A stretch of DNA of 64,000 nucleotides from an uncultured Oscillospiraceae bacterium (GTDB taxonomy: Bacteria; Bacillota; Clostridia; Oscillospirales; Acutalibacteraceae). The notes beneath the pieces were generated by a model. It was not told the DNA's origin and ran no database searches. It saw nothing but the letters and a program-made list of their open reading frames with translations. The stretch covers positions 62,001 to 126,000 of the forward strand of contig URQB01000003.1 in assembly GCA_900549825.1 (NCBI GenBank), written 5' to 3'. Positions 16,815 through 24,671 of this stretch are shown piece after piece (the first letter of the stretch is position 1; every line of letters begins with the position of its first letter). The translations under genes were made by a program, and so were the position numbers.

Positions 16815-19424
16815 ATGACGTGGAAAAAATGGATGTCCGGTGTGCTGTGCGTTGTTTTGGCTGTCTCTGTTTTAGCGGCTCCCATGGCGTCGGCCGCAGG
16901 TCAGAAGGGGATCACCATCACAGAAAGCGGCTACTACATGAAGAAGCTATCCAATCCGACGTTGGGCGAAGGCGAGGCGGACGGCCTGGTTACGCCGGGC
17001 GACCGTTTCAACAGCTATGGCTGGGCGACCGGAGAGCTGGGAGACTATATTTATGTCGGTTCCAACCGAAACCTGGTAGGCGGTACGGCAACCTCCTATG
17101 CGGCCGCCGTCGGCGTGCCGAAGGAGACGCTCAGCGCCATTTTAAAGGCGTTTACCAATGATGAGATCGCCGTGACACCGGACGATGAGCTGACGAAGGG
17201 CGGCGTGATTGTACGGTACAATAAGACGACGGGTGAGATGGAAACGGTGTTCCTGCCCAATAATAGCATGCCGTCTCCTTTCAATGATATCACCGGTTAC
17301 CGCATGTGCGTCGCATTCAAAGGGAGCTTGTATTTTGGCACCACGGGGTCAGAAAACACCATGCTCATCCGAATCGGCCCGGATTTCCAGCCGGGCGATC
17401 TGCCGGAGATCATCGTACATATGACGAAGCCCGAGGGAACGGGCATGGGCAATATCCGCGCCTACGATGTGACGGACGACGGCGAGCGGCTGTATATCGG
17501 TGGTACGGATGCCACGCTGCTGACAGAGGAGGATAAGGCGAACAATATCTCCTCTGCCGTGCATATTCAGACCTCCACGGACGGTGAGCACTTTGAGACA
17601 ATCGCCTGCCCGGGCGACTTTTATCCGTATAATACGCTTGAAAATGTTAATGTAGCAGGCGACGTATGGGATTTGGTGGTCTATCAGGGTGAAGTTTACC
17701 TGTCCCTGATGACGAATCTTGGCGCTGCTGTCTATAAGGGCGTCGAGGTTGGAAAAGGCGCGCCGGGCGCGAATGCCTACGGTTGGAAATGGTCGGAATA
17801 CATTGGCAATGGTATCGGCGTACAAGGGGATCCAATCTGCCCTGCTGGATTCGGCAATCCGAAAAATTACGCCGTCTCTCCGGTTGTTTATAAAGGGGAT
17901 CTTTACTATTTCGTGCTCTCCAATGCGGTAGACGCGGTGGCTCAGGGCCTGTTTGGAATGCTTGGCTTTTTAAAGACCGGCGATATCAATAAGTACTTCG
18001 ACTCTCTGAAGATTATGGAGAGCAGCATGCAGAACAAGGCGTCTATTTACCGCCTCGATGGTGATCGGAGAGTTGAGATGGTGATGGGGTCGCCGGATGC
18101 ATACTTCAACAGGGAAAACGGAAATTATTTATCCGAGACCTATGGCGGCTTCTCTGAGACGGACGGTCTGAGCTGCCTGCAATATATCTGGCGCGCTGCG
18201 GAATATAACGGCAAGCTGATCTTTGGTACCTTCGATGCGTCGACGCTGTACCATGCCTTTACGAAGCTGACCAACGGCGATCTCATCGGCATGCCTGCAG
18301 ACGAATGCGAGAGCCAAATTCGCTATGCGGTTGACCTTCTCAATCTGCTCGGTGACAAGCAGCTGATCGATGGGAAGACGGAGGAGCTTTTGGTCGGTAT
18401 TCTCGGCACGATCAACGGGCTGGTGGACAAGCAGGCGACGGAGAAGTCTGTCAAGCAATTGCTTAACGGCGTGCTTCAGTTTAAGAAGGCCTTCGATCAA
18501 ATCAGTCCGGTTCTCAACAAGATCGTCAATGCAGACTGGTTTACCGCAATCGCGGGCTCGGTAAAGGGCCTCCAGGCGCTTCAGGAGCTTTACAGCGCCA
18601 TCGCAAACGTCAATACAGAGGGCTTGGAGCGCTATATCCGCATTTCCAATGCGATCATGGACAATACCGGCGGCTTTGAGCTCTACAGCACAGAGGACGG
18701 GGTCCACTATACGCAGCTCATTGACCACGGCTTCCACGACCGCTTCAATTACGGCTGCCGTTCCTTTATCGTCGGTTCAGACGGCCTGTATATCGGCACG
18801 GCGAATCCGTTTTACGGTGCGCAGCTCTGGAAGATGAATGAGATCACCGCGGATTTGGAGACGCTTTCCGCCGATGGAATCGAATTGAATTTTGATCCGG
18901 CCGTTACGGACTATCAGGCTTCTGTTGCCGCCGATGTGGATGCAATCCATCTGACGGCTGTCGGCGCGGATGCAGGCACTCATGTGCGGATCAACGGGGT
19001 TGCAACAGCGGGCGAGGCCGTACCGGTTGCCCTGCGGGAAGGGCAGAATGTGATCCGAATTGAGACGGCGTCCGTGGACGGGAGCGAAACCGCCGTGTAT
19101 ACGCTGACCGTTACGCGCGGCACCGTGCCGGCTGGATCGACACAGCCCGATCCCACAGAACCGGATACCCAGGCCCCCACGAAGCCGGAGGTCCCTGGCA
19201 CAACTATTCCAGACATAGAGCAAACGGTGAAGCCAGAGGATATGCAGGCTCCATCCGCATCGGGGGAGACAGAGGCACCTGCACAGACAGAGACGGGACC
19301 GGCTTCCAACGCTGAACATGTAGAGATTCCGGATACCGGAAGCCATACCTCTGTGTCCATGCTGGCAGTGCTGGCGATGGGTGCGGCTGCGGCAGTGACC
19401 CTGAGCCGGAAAAAACGTAGATAA
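16815..19424 (+). CDS. Sortase-anchored cell-surface protein with cadherin-like domain
   Basis: An 869-residue exported protein. The start at 16815 has AAAGGAGG nearby and begins a clear signal peptide (MTWKKWMSGVLCVVLAVSVL, cleavage after ASA). Residues of about 30-640 form a large domain I do not recognise, rich in Tyr/Gly/Asp and reminiscent of a beta-propeller. Residues of about 680-770 fit the bacterial cadherin-like beta-sandwich repeat (LSADGIELNFDPAVTDYQA to VYTLTVTRG). A Pro/Thr/Glu-rich wall-spanning linker follows, then the sorting signal IPDTGS, a hydrophobic stretch and RKKRR. The nearby class B sortases are the likely anchoring enzymes, although their usual motif differs from IPDTG. 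Confidence 0.85.
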   Translation: MTWKKWMSGVLCVVLAVSVLAAPMASAAGQKGITITESGYYMKKLSNPTLGEGEADGLVTPGDRFNSYGWATGELGDYIYVGSNRNLVGGTATSYAAAVGVPKETLSAILKAFTNDEIAVTPDDELTKGGVIVRYNKTTGEMETVFLPNNSMPSPFNDITGYRMCVAFKGSLYFGTTGSENTMLIRIGPDFQPGDLPEIIVHMTKPEGTGMGNIRAYDVTDDGERLYIGGTDATLLTEEDKANNISSAVHIQTSTDGEHFETIACPGDFYPYNTLENVNVAGDVWDLVVYQGEVYLSLMTNLGAAVYKGVEVGKGAPGANAYGWKWSEYIGNGIGVQGDPICPAGFGNPKNYAVSPVVYKGDLYYFVLSNAVDAVAQGLFGMLGFLKTGDINKYFDSLKIMESSMQNKASIYRLDGDRRVEMVMGSPDAYFNRENGNYLSETYGGFSETDGLSCLQYIWRAAEYNGKLIFGTFDASTLYHAFTKLTNGDLIGMPADECESQIRYAVDLLNLLGDKQLIDGKTEELLVGILGTINGLVDKQATEKSVKQLLNGVLQFKKAFDQISPVLNKIVNADWFTAIAGSVKGLQALQELYSAIANVNTEGLERYIRISNAIMDNTGGFELYSTEDGVHYTQLIDHGFHDRFNYGCRSFIVGSDGLYIGTANPFYGAQLWKMNEITADLETLSADGIELNFDPAVTDYQASVAADVDAIHLTAVGADAGTHVRINGVATAGEAVPVALREGQNVIRIETASVDGSETAVYTLTVTRGTVPAGSTQPDPTEPDTQAPTKPEVPGTTIPDIEQTVKPEDMQAPSASGETEAPAQTETGPASNAEHVEIPDTGSHTSVSMLAVLAMGAAAAVTLSRKKRR

Positions 19425-19462
19425 CGGCTTAATGAAACGAAACAATTCATCAAGTAAAAGAT

Positions 19463-19490
19463 GCCCGGCGGTATGTAAATACCGTCGGGC
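19463..19490. terminator. Outer hairpin abutting the left repeat copy
   Basis: GCCCGGCGGTAT faces ATACCGTCGGGC. It ends exactly where the repeat begins. It probably terminates the surface-protein transcript, although its T-tract is poor. Confidence 0.5.
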
Positions 19491-19930
19491 GCAGCTTGTC
19501 GATAACGTTTAAGAGCAGAAAAAAGTGCATAAGAAGCATGGTTTCTGATCGCTTTCGTAACCGGCATCTTTATACGCCGCTGGGCGCTGACGGAAGGCCG
19601 AGGCAGCACCCGCAGCAACTCTTCTGCGTGGCTTGTGGGGGAATTTTTGCCCGTAGGGTAAAAACGAACCTTCCCATGTGTTTGAGACGATGTGAATCGT
19701 CGAGTTTGGGAAGGTTCGCCGAACGGGTTTTCACGTGTCTCAATCTTTCTGCTGCCGAAGTGCCGTGCAAAACGGCCCCTTTTGCTTCCTTTTCCGGCCG
19801 AACGGAAAAGGAAGGGCCCGCGCGGCCTGAGCGCGGTTCAATTCTTCTTCCGTTGTCAAGGCAATCAAAAAAGCACGCGTAACGGGGAAATTTTACGAAA
19901 TGGTGTTGACGAAACGATATCCCTTTTTCG
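19491..19930 (+). repeat. Structured inverted repeat element, left copy
   Basis: About 440 bases that recur, inverted and with high identity, at 21557-21983. Long blocks are essentially identical, especially the parts around 19670-19815. Two strong stem-loops are visible: AACCTTCCCA (19667-19676) with TGGGAAGGTT (19707-19716), enclosing a smaller GACGAT/ATCGTC stem; and CTTCCTTTTCC (19785-19795) with GGAAAAGGAAG (19804-19814). No transposase is encoded. It could be a non-autonomous mobile element or a structured RNA gene. Confidence 0.85.
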
Positions 19931-19942
19931 ACAGGCTGGATA

Positions 19943-19965
19943 CCCGACGGTATTTTACCGTCGGG
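19943..19965. terminator. Inner hairpin of the left repeat copy
   Basis: CCCGACGGTA faces TACCGTCGGG with a TTT loop. The stem nearly repeats the outer hairpin at 19463-19490. It lies 15 bases past the 3' end of the minus-strand phosphatase gene. Confidence 0.55.
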
Positions 19966-19980
19966 CGTTGTTTTGTGCTT

Positions 19981-20682
19981 TCACCTGTTGTTTTCCTGTT
20001 GGAGCTCCTCAAGGTCCACATAAAACGCTTCGGTTGCAACATCCGGCAATACGTCCTCCTCTTCCTGCGGGAAAGTGGGGATTTCCGCAATCACCTCTAC
20101 CTTTTGGCCGCGCATCCATATCGATGGGGTAATACGTACCGTATAACCACAAGCGCTTGGAGTACGCCATTCCGGCATAGGCAGCTCCGGAATACCGAAG
20201 GCGGAGAGAACCGTCATGATAACGCCGCCGTGCGTGACAATTGCGGCGCTGGTCACATCCGTTTTCATCATACCTTCTACAATTTTTGCAAAGCAGCCGC
20301 AAACCCGCGCGGAAAATTCCGCATTGGTCTCCCCAAAGGGCGGAGCGGCATCCGGGCCGCCTGCGAGCCAGGAGGCAAAGCCCTCGTCGTCGGCAAGCTG
20401 CTCCGGTGTTTTTCCCTCATATTCGCCGAAATCGTATTCGATGAGCTCGCGCATGACGATGGCTTCACGTTCCGGATAGATCGCGTGTGCGGTCTGTGTG
20501 CAGCGCTTGAGCGGGCTGGTGAAAACAGCCTCTGCATGGGGATAATCCGCCTGCTCCTTAAGCCTGTGGATTTCGGCGACGCCCTCCGGGCTCAGAACCG
20601 CATCCGTATGCCCGATGTAGCGGCCGGAGGTACTGTCGTCCGTGCGGCCGTTGCGGATGAGATGAATTTGATACGTCTTCAT
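19981..20682 (-). CDS. Histidine-phosphatase-fold protein with Asn in place of the catalytic His
   Basis: A 233-residue protein of the phosphoglycerate mutase/histidine phosphatase superfamily. The family normally carries R-H-G-x-T near the N-terminus, where the His is phosphorylated. Here the motif reads IRNGRT (residues 9-14), so the nucleophile is Asn. The other expected elements are present: GRYIGHTD, the SPLKRCTQTA region near residue 56, an acid residue in FGEYEG, and the second His in THGGVI near 150. It is either inactive on phosphoesters or uses another mechanism. It is divergent from the XRE gene and enclosed by inverted repeats. The start ATG has a GGAGGAAAA ribosome site. Confidence 0.8.
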   Translation of the reverse strand: MKTYQIHLIRNGRTDDSTSGRYIGHTDAVLSPEGVAEIHRLKEQADYPHAEAVFTSPLKRCTQTAHAIYPEREAIVMRELIEYDFGEYEGKTPEQLADDEGFASWLAGGPDAAPPFGETNAEFSARVCGCFAKIVEGMMKTDVTSAAIVTHGGVIMTVLSAFGIPELPMPEWRTPSACGYTVRITPSIWMRGQKVEVIAEIPTFPQEEEDVLPDVATEAFYVDLEELQQENNR

Positions 20683-20799
20683 TTTTCCTCCAAATTATTT
20701 TATCATTTTTTGGCAGTAATCACTATGTACAAATCCAAAACTGTCGTTTATAATTATTTTATAATATACAAGGCGTATTATTTATGGGGGTTCAGGAGG

Positions 20800-21429
20800 A
20801 TGAACAAAAGCTTTCCAACGCGTATGGTTTTGCTGCGTAAGGAGCGGGGGCTGAGCCAGAAAGAAGCAGCCGCCCGCCTCGGTGTATCACAGGCGCTTTT
20901 ATCTCATTATGAGAAGGGAATCCGGGAGTGCGGGCTGGATTTCGTTGCGCGCGCTGCGAAGCTTTATCATGTGACCTGCGACTATCTGCTCGGCTGCAGC
21001 GAAAGCCGGACGGGACTGACTGGATTTTTTACATCGGACGAGCTGGAGCAGGATCGGGAGATGAGCATCAGCACGATTTACCGTGCGGCGGCACGGCTGC
21101 TGGAAGCGGTCAATATTGAATGGGATACCGTGTTGGGGGATCGGATGCAGTGGCTGTTCACATTATCTGTCTATAATGGGATGGCGGCCTCTTCGCAGGC
21201 CGGTTTCCTCCCGAAGGATGCCGTTCACTTCGATCCACAAGCCGCGGGCCTGCTGACCTGCGGGATGATGGAGGCGATCACGCGTTCGATCGTCAGCTTC
21301 GGGGCCGAAGCGGGTGTGAGCGCGCATGAGGATAAGCTCCCACAGTGTATGCAGACTCTGATCCTGGAATCGGAGAACTATATCAGGCGTAATGTCGACC
21401 AGTATCTTTCCGGCGGGGAGATGCGGTAA
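20800..21429 (+). CDS. XRE-family transcriptional regulator
   Basis: A 209-residue protein. Residues of about 8-62 form a Cro/C1-type helix-turn-helix (LRKERGLSQKEAAARLGVSQ, then LSHYEKGIRECGLD), and the KLYHVTCDYLLG end is typical of this group. The C-terminal 140 residues are helical and unassigned, possibly ligand-binding or dimerising. The start is awkward: the ATG at 20800 directly abuts AGGAGG, too close for normal initiation, and no better in-frame start exists upstream; the Met at residue 9 (20824) lacks a ribosome site. It is divergent from the phosphatase-like gene and may regulate it. Confidence 0.85.
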   Translation: MNKSFPTRMVLLRKERGLSQKEAAARLGVSQALLSHYEKGIRECGLDFVARAAKLYHVTCDYLLGCSESRTGLTGFFTSDELEQDREMSISTIYRAAARLLEAVNIEWDTVLGDRMQWLFTLSVYNGMAASSQAGFLPKDAVHFDPQAAGLLTCGMMEAITRSIVSFGAEAGVSAHEDKLPQCMQTLILESENYIRRNVDQYLSGGEMR

Positions 21430-21520
21430 TCAATACCAAGCCCCAAATTGATGATTCCATGTTCTCCAAAACGCAGAAATCTCTGATTTCGTGTGTGTTT
21501 TGAGAGGTTATTATACCACA

Positions 21521-21550
21521 AAGAGCCTGCATTTTCCATGCAGGCTCTTT
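21521..21550. terminator. Inner hairpin of the right repeat copy
   Basis: AAGAGCCTGCAT faces ATGCAGGCTCTTT. It serves as the terminator of the XRE gene. Confidence 0.7.
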
Positions 21551-21556
21551 TCAGCC

Positions 21557-21983
21557 CGAAAAAGGGATATCGTTTCGTCAAAATGCACAAGAACCATTTC
21601 GTAAAATTTTTGCATTACGTTTGCCCTTTTGATTGCCTTGACAAGGGAAGAAGAAATTGGAACGCGCTCAGGCCACGCGGGCCCTTCCTTTTCCGTTCGG
21701 CCGGAAAAGGAAGCAAAAGGGGCCGTTTTGCACGGCACTTCGGCAGCAGAAAGATTGAGACACGTGAAAACCCGTTCGGCGAACCTTCCCAAACTCGACG
21801 ATTCACATCGTCTCAAACACATGGAAAGGTTTCCTCACCGAGCCACGCAGATAATTGCTGCGGGCGCTGCCTCGGCCTCCCGACAGCGCCCAGCGGCGCA
21901 TAAAGATGTCGGTTCCGAAAACAATCAGAAACCATGCTTTTTTGTGCACTTTTTTCTTCTCTTAGACTTGATCGACAAGCTGC
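21557..21983 (-). repeat. Structured inverted repeat element, right copy
   Basis: The inverted partner of 19491-19930; both share the same ends (outer GCAGCTTGTCGAT, inner CCCTTTTTCG). It carries the same two stem-loops with near-perfect conservation, plus small insertions and deletions elsewhere. The enclosed segment is about 1.6 kb. Confidence 0.85.
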
Positions 21984-22016
21984 AAAGAGCCTGCATTTTC
22001 CGTGCAGGCTCTTTTT
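21984..22016. terminator. Outer hairpin of the right repeat copy, glycogen operon terminator
   Basis: AAAGAGCCTGCA faces TGCAGGCTCTTTTTT. It differs from the inner hairpin at 21521-21550 by about one base in the stem-loop. It begins directly at the repeat end and lies 13 bases after the glgA stop, so on the minus strand it can terminate the glycogen operon. Confidence 0.7.
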
Positions 22017-22028
22017 TCGATAAGTTTT

Positions 22029-23453
22029 TTACCCTTCCAGCATCGATTTATAAAGCCGGATATAGGCATTTGCCGAGCGGCCCCAGCTGCAGTCGCATTC
22101 GAGCGCACGCTTGACCAGCATCGCCCAGCCTTCCTGGTTCTGATAGCCTTCCAATGCCCTGCGGATGGTATAGAGCATTTCATGCGCATTGTAGTTTGCA
22201 AAGGTAAAGCCGTTGCCCTCGCCGTTGCCGCTGTCCTGGATGCTGTCGCGCAGGCCTCCGGTTTCCCGCACGATCGGGATGGAGCCGTACCGCAGGGCAA
22301 CCATCTGGGAGAGCCCGCAGGGCTCGCTCTTGGAGGGCATCAAAAACAGGTCGCTGCCCGCATAGATTTTGCGGGCAAGATCCGGCACAAAGCCGATGCG
22401 GATGGCGAGCTTGCCCGGATGGCGGGCCGCCGCTTCGCGGAAAAAGTTTTCATATTCCCAATCGCCGGAGCCGAGCACAACGACCTGCATGTCGGTCGTA
22501 TCCAGCAGCTCGTCGAGCACAGCTTTTACAAGGTCGAGCCCTTTGTGAGATACCAGGCGCGATACCATCCCCATTAAGGGCACGTCCTCGCGGACGGGGA
22601 GCCCCATGTATTCCTGCAGGCCGCGCTTGTTTTTGACCTTGTCGGCCGGGTCCTCCGCCGCGTAATTGGCGAAGAGCGCCTGATCTGTGGCCGGGTCATA
22701 GCTGATTGTATCAATGCCGTTGAGAATGCCGCTGAGCTTCCAGGAGCGCTGGTTGAGGATCGTGTCGAGGCCGTGGCTGTACCAAGGGTCGAGGATTTCC
22801 TGCGCATAGGTAGGGCTGACGGTGGAAATCCGGTTGGCACATTCGATCGCGCCCTTCATGAAGTTGATATCGCCATCATATTCCAGCAGCGCCTCATCGC
22901 GCTGTGCAATGCCGAGCACATCCTCCAGGATTTCTTTGCCGTACACGCCCTGATACTGGATGTTGTGAATGGTGAAGAGCGTTTTTATGTTTTCATACCC
23001 CTCGCGGTGCGCATACATCAGCGAATGATAAACCGGCGTCAGCGCGCACTGCCAGTCGTTGCAGTGAATGATATCGGGGTGGAAATCAATATAGGGCAGC
23101 ATTTCGAGCACCGCGCGGGAGAAAAAGGCGAAGCGCTCCGCATCGTCGTAATGGCCGTAGATCGTGTCCCGCTTGAAATAATACTGGTTGTCGAGCAGAT
23201 AATAGGTAACACCGTTTGCCTTGGCCTCAAAGATGCCGCAGTATTGCCTGCGCCATGCCACGGGAACGGACAGGCTCGTGATAAAATGCATATTGTCCCG
23301 CAGATTCTGCGGAATCGTAGCATACAAGGGCAATACGACGCGGCAACCGATGAGCCGCTTGCGCAGCGCCTGGGGAAGGCTCCCTGCCACATCGCCCAAA
23401 CCGCCGCTGGCGATAAAGGGGAGCGCCTCGCTTGCAACATATAAAACCTTCAA
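22029..23453 (-). CDS. glgA: Glycogen synthase (ADP-glucose)
   Basis: A 474-residue GT5 family enzyme that extends alpha-1,4-glucan from ADP-glucose. The N-terminal ADP-glucose loop reads ASGGLGDVAGSLPQAL (in place of the E. coli KTGGLADV form). The C-terminal domain contains the donor-binding region LMPSKSEPCGLSQMVALRYG near residue 385. Length is normal. The start is probably TTG at 23453, preceded by AAAGGAGG. It is the last gene of the leftward operon glgB-glgC-glgD-glgA. Confidence 0.95.
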   Translation of the reverse strand: MKVLYVASEALPFIASGGLGDVAGSLPQALRKRLIGCRVVLPLYATIPQNLRDNMHFITSLSVPVAWRRQYCGIFEAKANGVTYYLLDNQYYFKRDTIYGHYDDAERFAFFSRAVLEMLPYIDFHPDIIHCNDWQCALTPVYHSLMYAHREGYENIKTLFTIHNIQYQGVYGKEILEDVLGIAQRDEALLEYDGDINFMKGAIECANRISTVSPTYAQEILDPWYSHGLDTILNQRSWKLSGILNGIDTISYDPATDQALFANYAAEDPADKVKNKRGLQEYMGLPVREDVPLMGMVSRLVSHKGLDLVKAVLDELLDTTDMQVVVLGSGDWEYENFFREAAARHPGKLAIRIGFVPDLARKIYAGSDLFLMPSKSEPCGLSQMVALRYGSIPIVRETGGLRDSIQDSGNGEGNGFTFANYNAHEMLYTIRRALEGYQNQEGWAMLVKRALECDCSWGRSANAYIRLYKSMLEG

Positions 23454-23510
23454 AATGAATCCTCCTTTTCCGACGCGGAGTTGATCCGAATAAACACAGC
23501 GTCCTGGGCC

Positions 23511-24626
23511 TCAAATAACAATGCCCTTGCCGATATAGACGGGATAGGTATTGGTGCCTGTCACGGTTTTGTGCGGACGGACGACCACGCTCTTGTCCGC
23601 GATGACACAGTCAAGATGCACACCCTCGCTGATATAGGAGCCCTGCATGATGATGGAATTGCGCACAACGGCGTCCTTGCCGATCTGCACGCCGCGGAAC
23701 AGGATGCAGTTTTCTACCTCACCGTCGATGCTGCAGCCATCTGCAACCAGCGAATTTTTCACCGTGGAGCCCAGGCCGTAGATCGCCGGCATATCGTCGC
23801 GCACCTTGGTATAAACCGGGCGCTCGCGCGTGAAAAGCTCCTGGCAGTTGGCCGGATCCAGCAGGCTCATGCTGATATCGTAATAGCTTTGCAGCGAGTC
23901 GAACACGCTGGTAAAGCCCTTTACTTCGTAGCCATAGATATTCAGCCGCTTCAAATTATGCTGGATCACATCCCGCACGAAGCTGTCCTGATTCAGGCTG
24001 ACGGCATTGTTGATCAGTCGGATCAGAAGCGCCTTGCTGATCAGGATGATATTCATCGCATAGTTGACCGGCTTGCTCGTTTTGGGATCGAGCGCGATCT
24101 TGGAGACCTTTTGACCCTCGTCGAAGGTGAAGGTCATCAGATCGTCCAAATGAGGCGCGCGCCCGTGATGATAGGCGATCGTGATATCAGCGCCGCTTTC
24201 CGTATGGGCGCGGCACATATCATTGAGGTCAAAATTACACACGACATTCGTGTCCATCAGGACGATGTATTCCTCTTTGGACTGCTCCAGAAAGCGCATG
24301 ATGCCCATGAGCGCCTGGATCCGATCACGGTACATGCCCGTATGGCTGCTGTTGAAGGGCGGCAGAAGAAACATGCCGCCGCGCTTGCGGGACAGGTCCC
24401 ACGGCTTTCCAGTGCCAATGTGGTCCATCAGGGACTGGTAATTGCTTTTTGTGATGATGCCGACCTTATTGATCCCGCAGTTGACCAGATTGGACAGCGC
24501 GAAGTCGATGAGCCGGTAGCGTCCGCCAAAGGGAACGCTGCCCATGGTGCGCGCATTGGTCAGCTCGCTCAAAACAGAGTCATAGGCATTGGAATAGATG
24601 ATTCCTAAAACGTCGTTCGCTCTCAT
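23511..24626 (-). CDS. glgD: Glucose-1-phosphate adenylyltransferase regulatory subunit GlgD
   Basis: A 371-residue ADP-glucose pyrophosphorylase-like subunit. In Firmicutes GlgD pairs with GlgC and modulates it, and often lacks full catalytic residues. The N-terminal nucleotide-binding region lacks the GGxGxRL loop seen in GlgC (here NARTMGSVPFGGRYRLIDF), which is consistent with a non-catalytic or regulatory partner. The left-handed beta-helix repeats typical of the family occupy the C-terminus (from about residue 270). It starts 45 bases after the glgC stop. Confidence 0.93.
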   Translation of the reverse strand: MRANDVLGIIYSNAYDSVLSELTNARTMGSVPFGGRYRLIDFALSNLVNCGINKVGIITKSNYQSLMDHIGTGKPWDLSRKRGGMFLLPPFNSSHTGMYRDRIQALMGIMRFLEQSKEEYIVLMDTNVVCNFDLNDMCRAHTESGADITIAYHHGRAPHLDDLMTFTFDEGQKVSKIALDPKTSKPVNYAMNIILISKALLIRLINNAVSLNQDSFVRDVIQHNLKRLNIYGYEVKGFTSVFDSLQSYYDISMSLLDPANCQELFTRERPVYTKVRDDMPAIYGLGSTVKNSLVADGCSIDGEVENCILFRGVQIGKDAVVRNSIIMQGSYISEGVHLDCVIADKSVVVRPHKTVTGTNTYPVYIGKGIVI

Positions 24627-24671
24627 ATTTCAGACCATTCCTTTCGCATTAACCGTTTGAAAAATTTGTTT

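Larger units (their letters stand above)
19425..19980. other. Intergenic stretch carrying the left copy of an inverted structured repeat
   Basis: This gap of 556 bases holds, in order, a hairpin (19463-19490), the left repeat copy (19491-19930) and a second hairpin of the same stem sequence (19943-19965). No convincing gene is present. Open frames exist in several phases, but they are shared with the inverted copy without any sign of protein-level conservation. Confidence 0.6.
21430..22028. other. Intergenic stretch carrying the right copy of the inverted repeat
   Basis: After the XRE stop there is an AT-rich leader, a hairpin (21521-21550), the right repeat copy (21557-21983) and another hairpin with the same stem (21984-22014). 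No gene is recognisable. Confidence 0.6.

Noticed and set aside
19491..19930. Element considered as a group IIC intron, which also inserts at terminators
   Set aside because: It is too short for an intron with reverse transcriptase, and I see no domain V-like hairpin of the expected form; a truncated relative cannot be excluded.
19491..21983. Inverted elements considered as a composite transposon or prophage ends
   Set aside because: No transposase, integrase or phage gene is present; the enclosed genes are a phosphatase-like protein and a regulator only.
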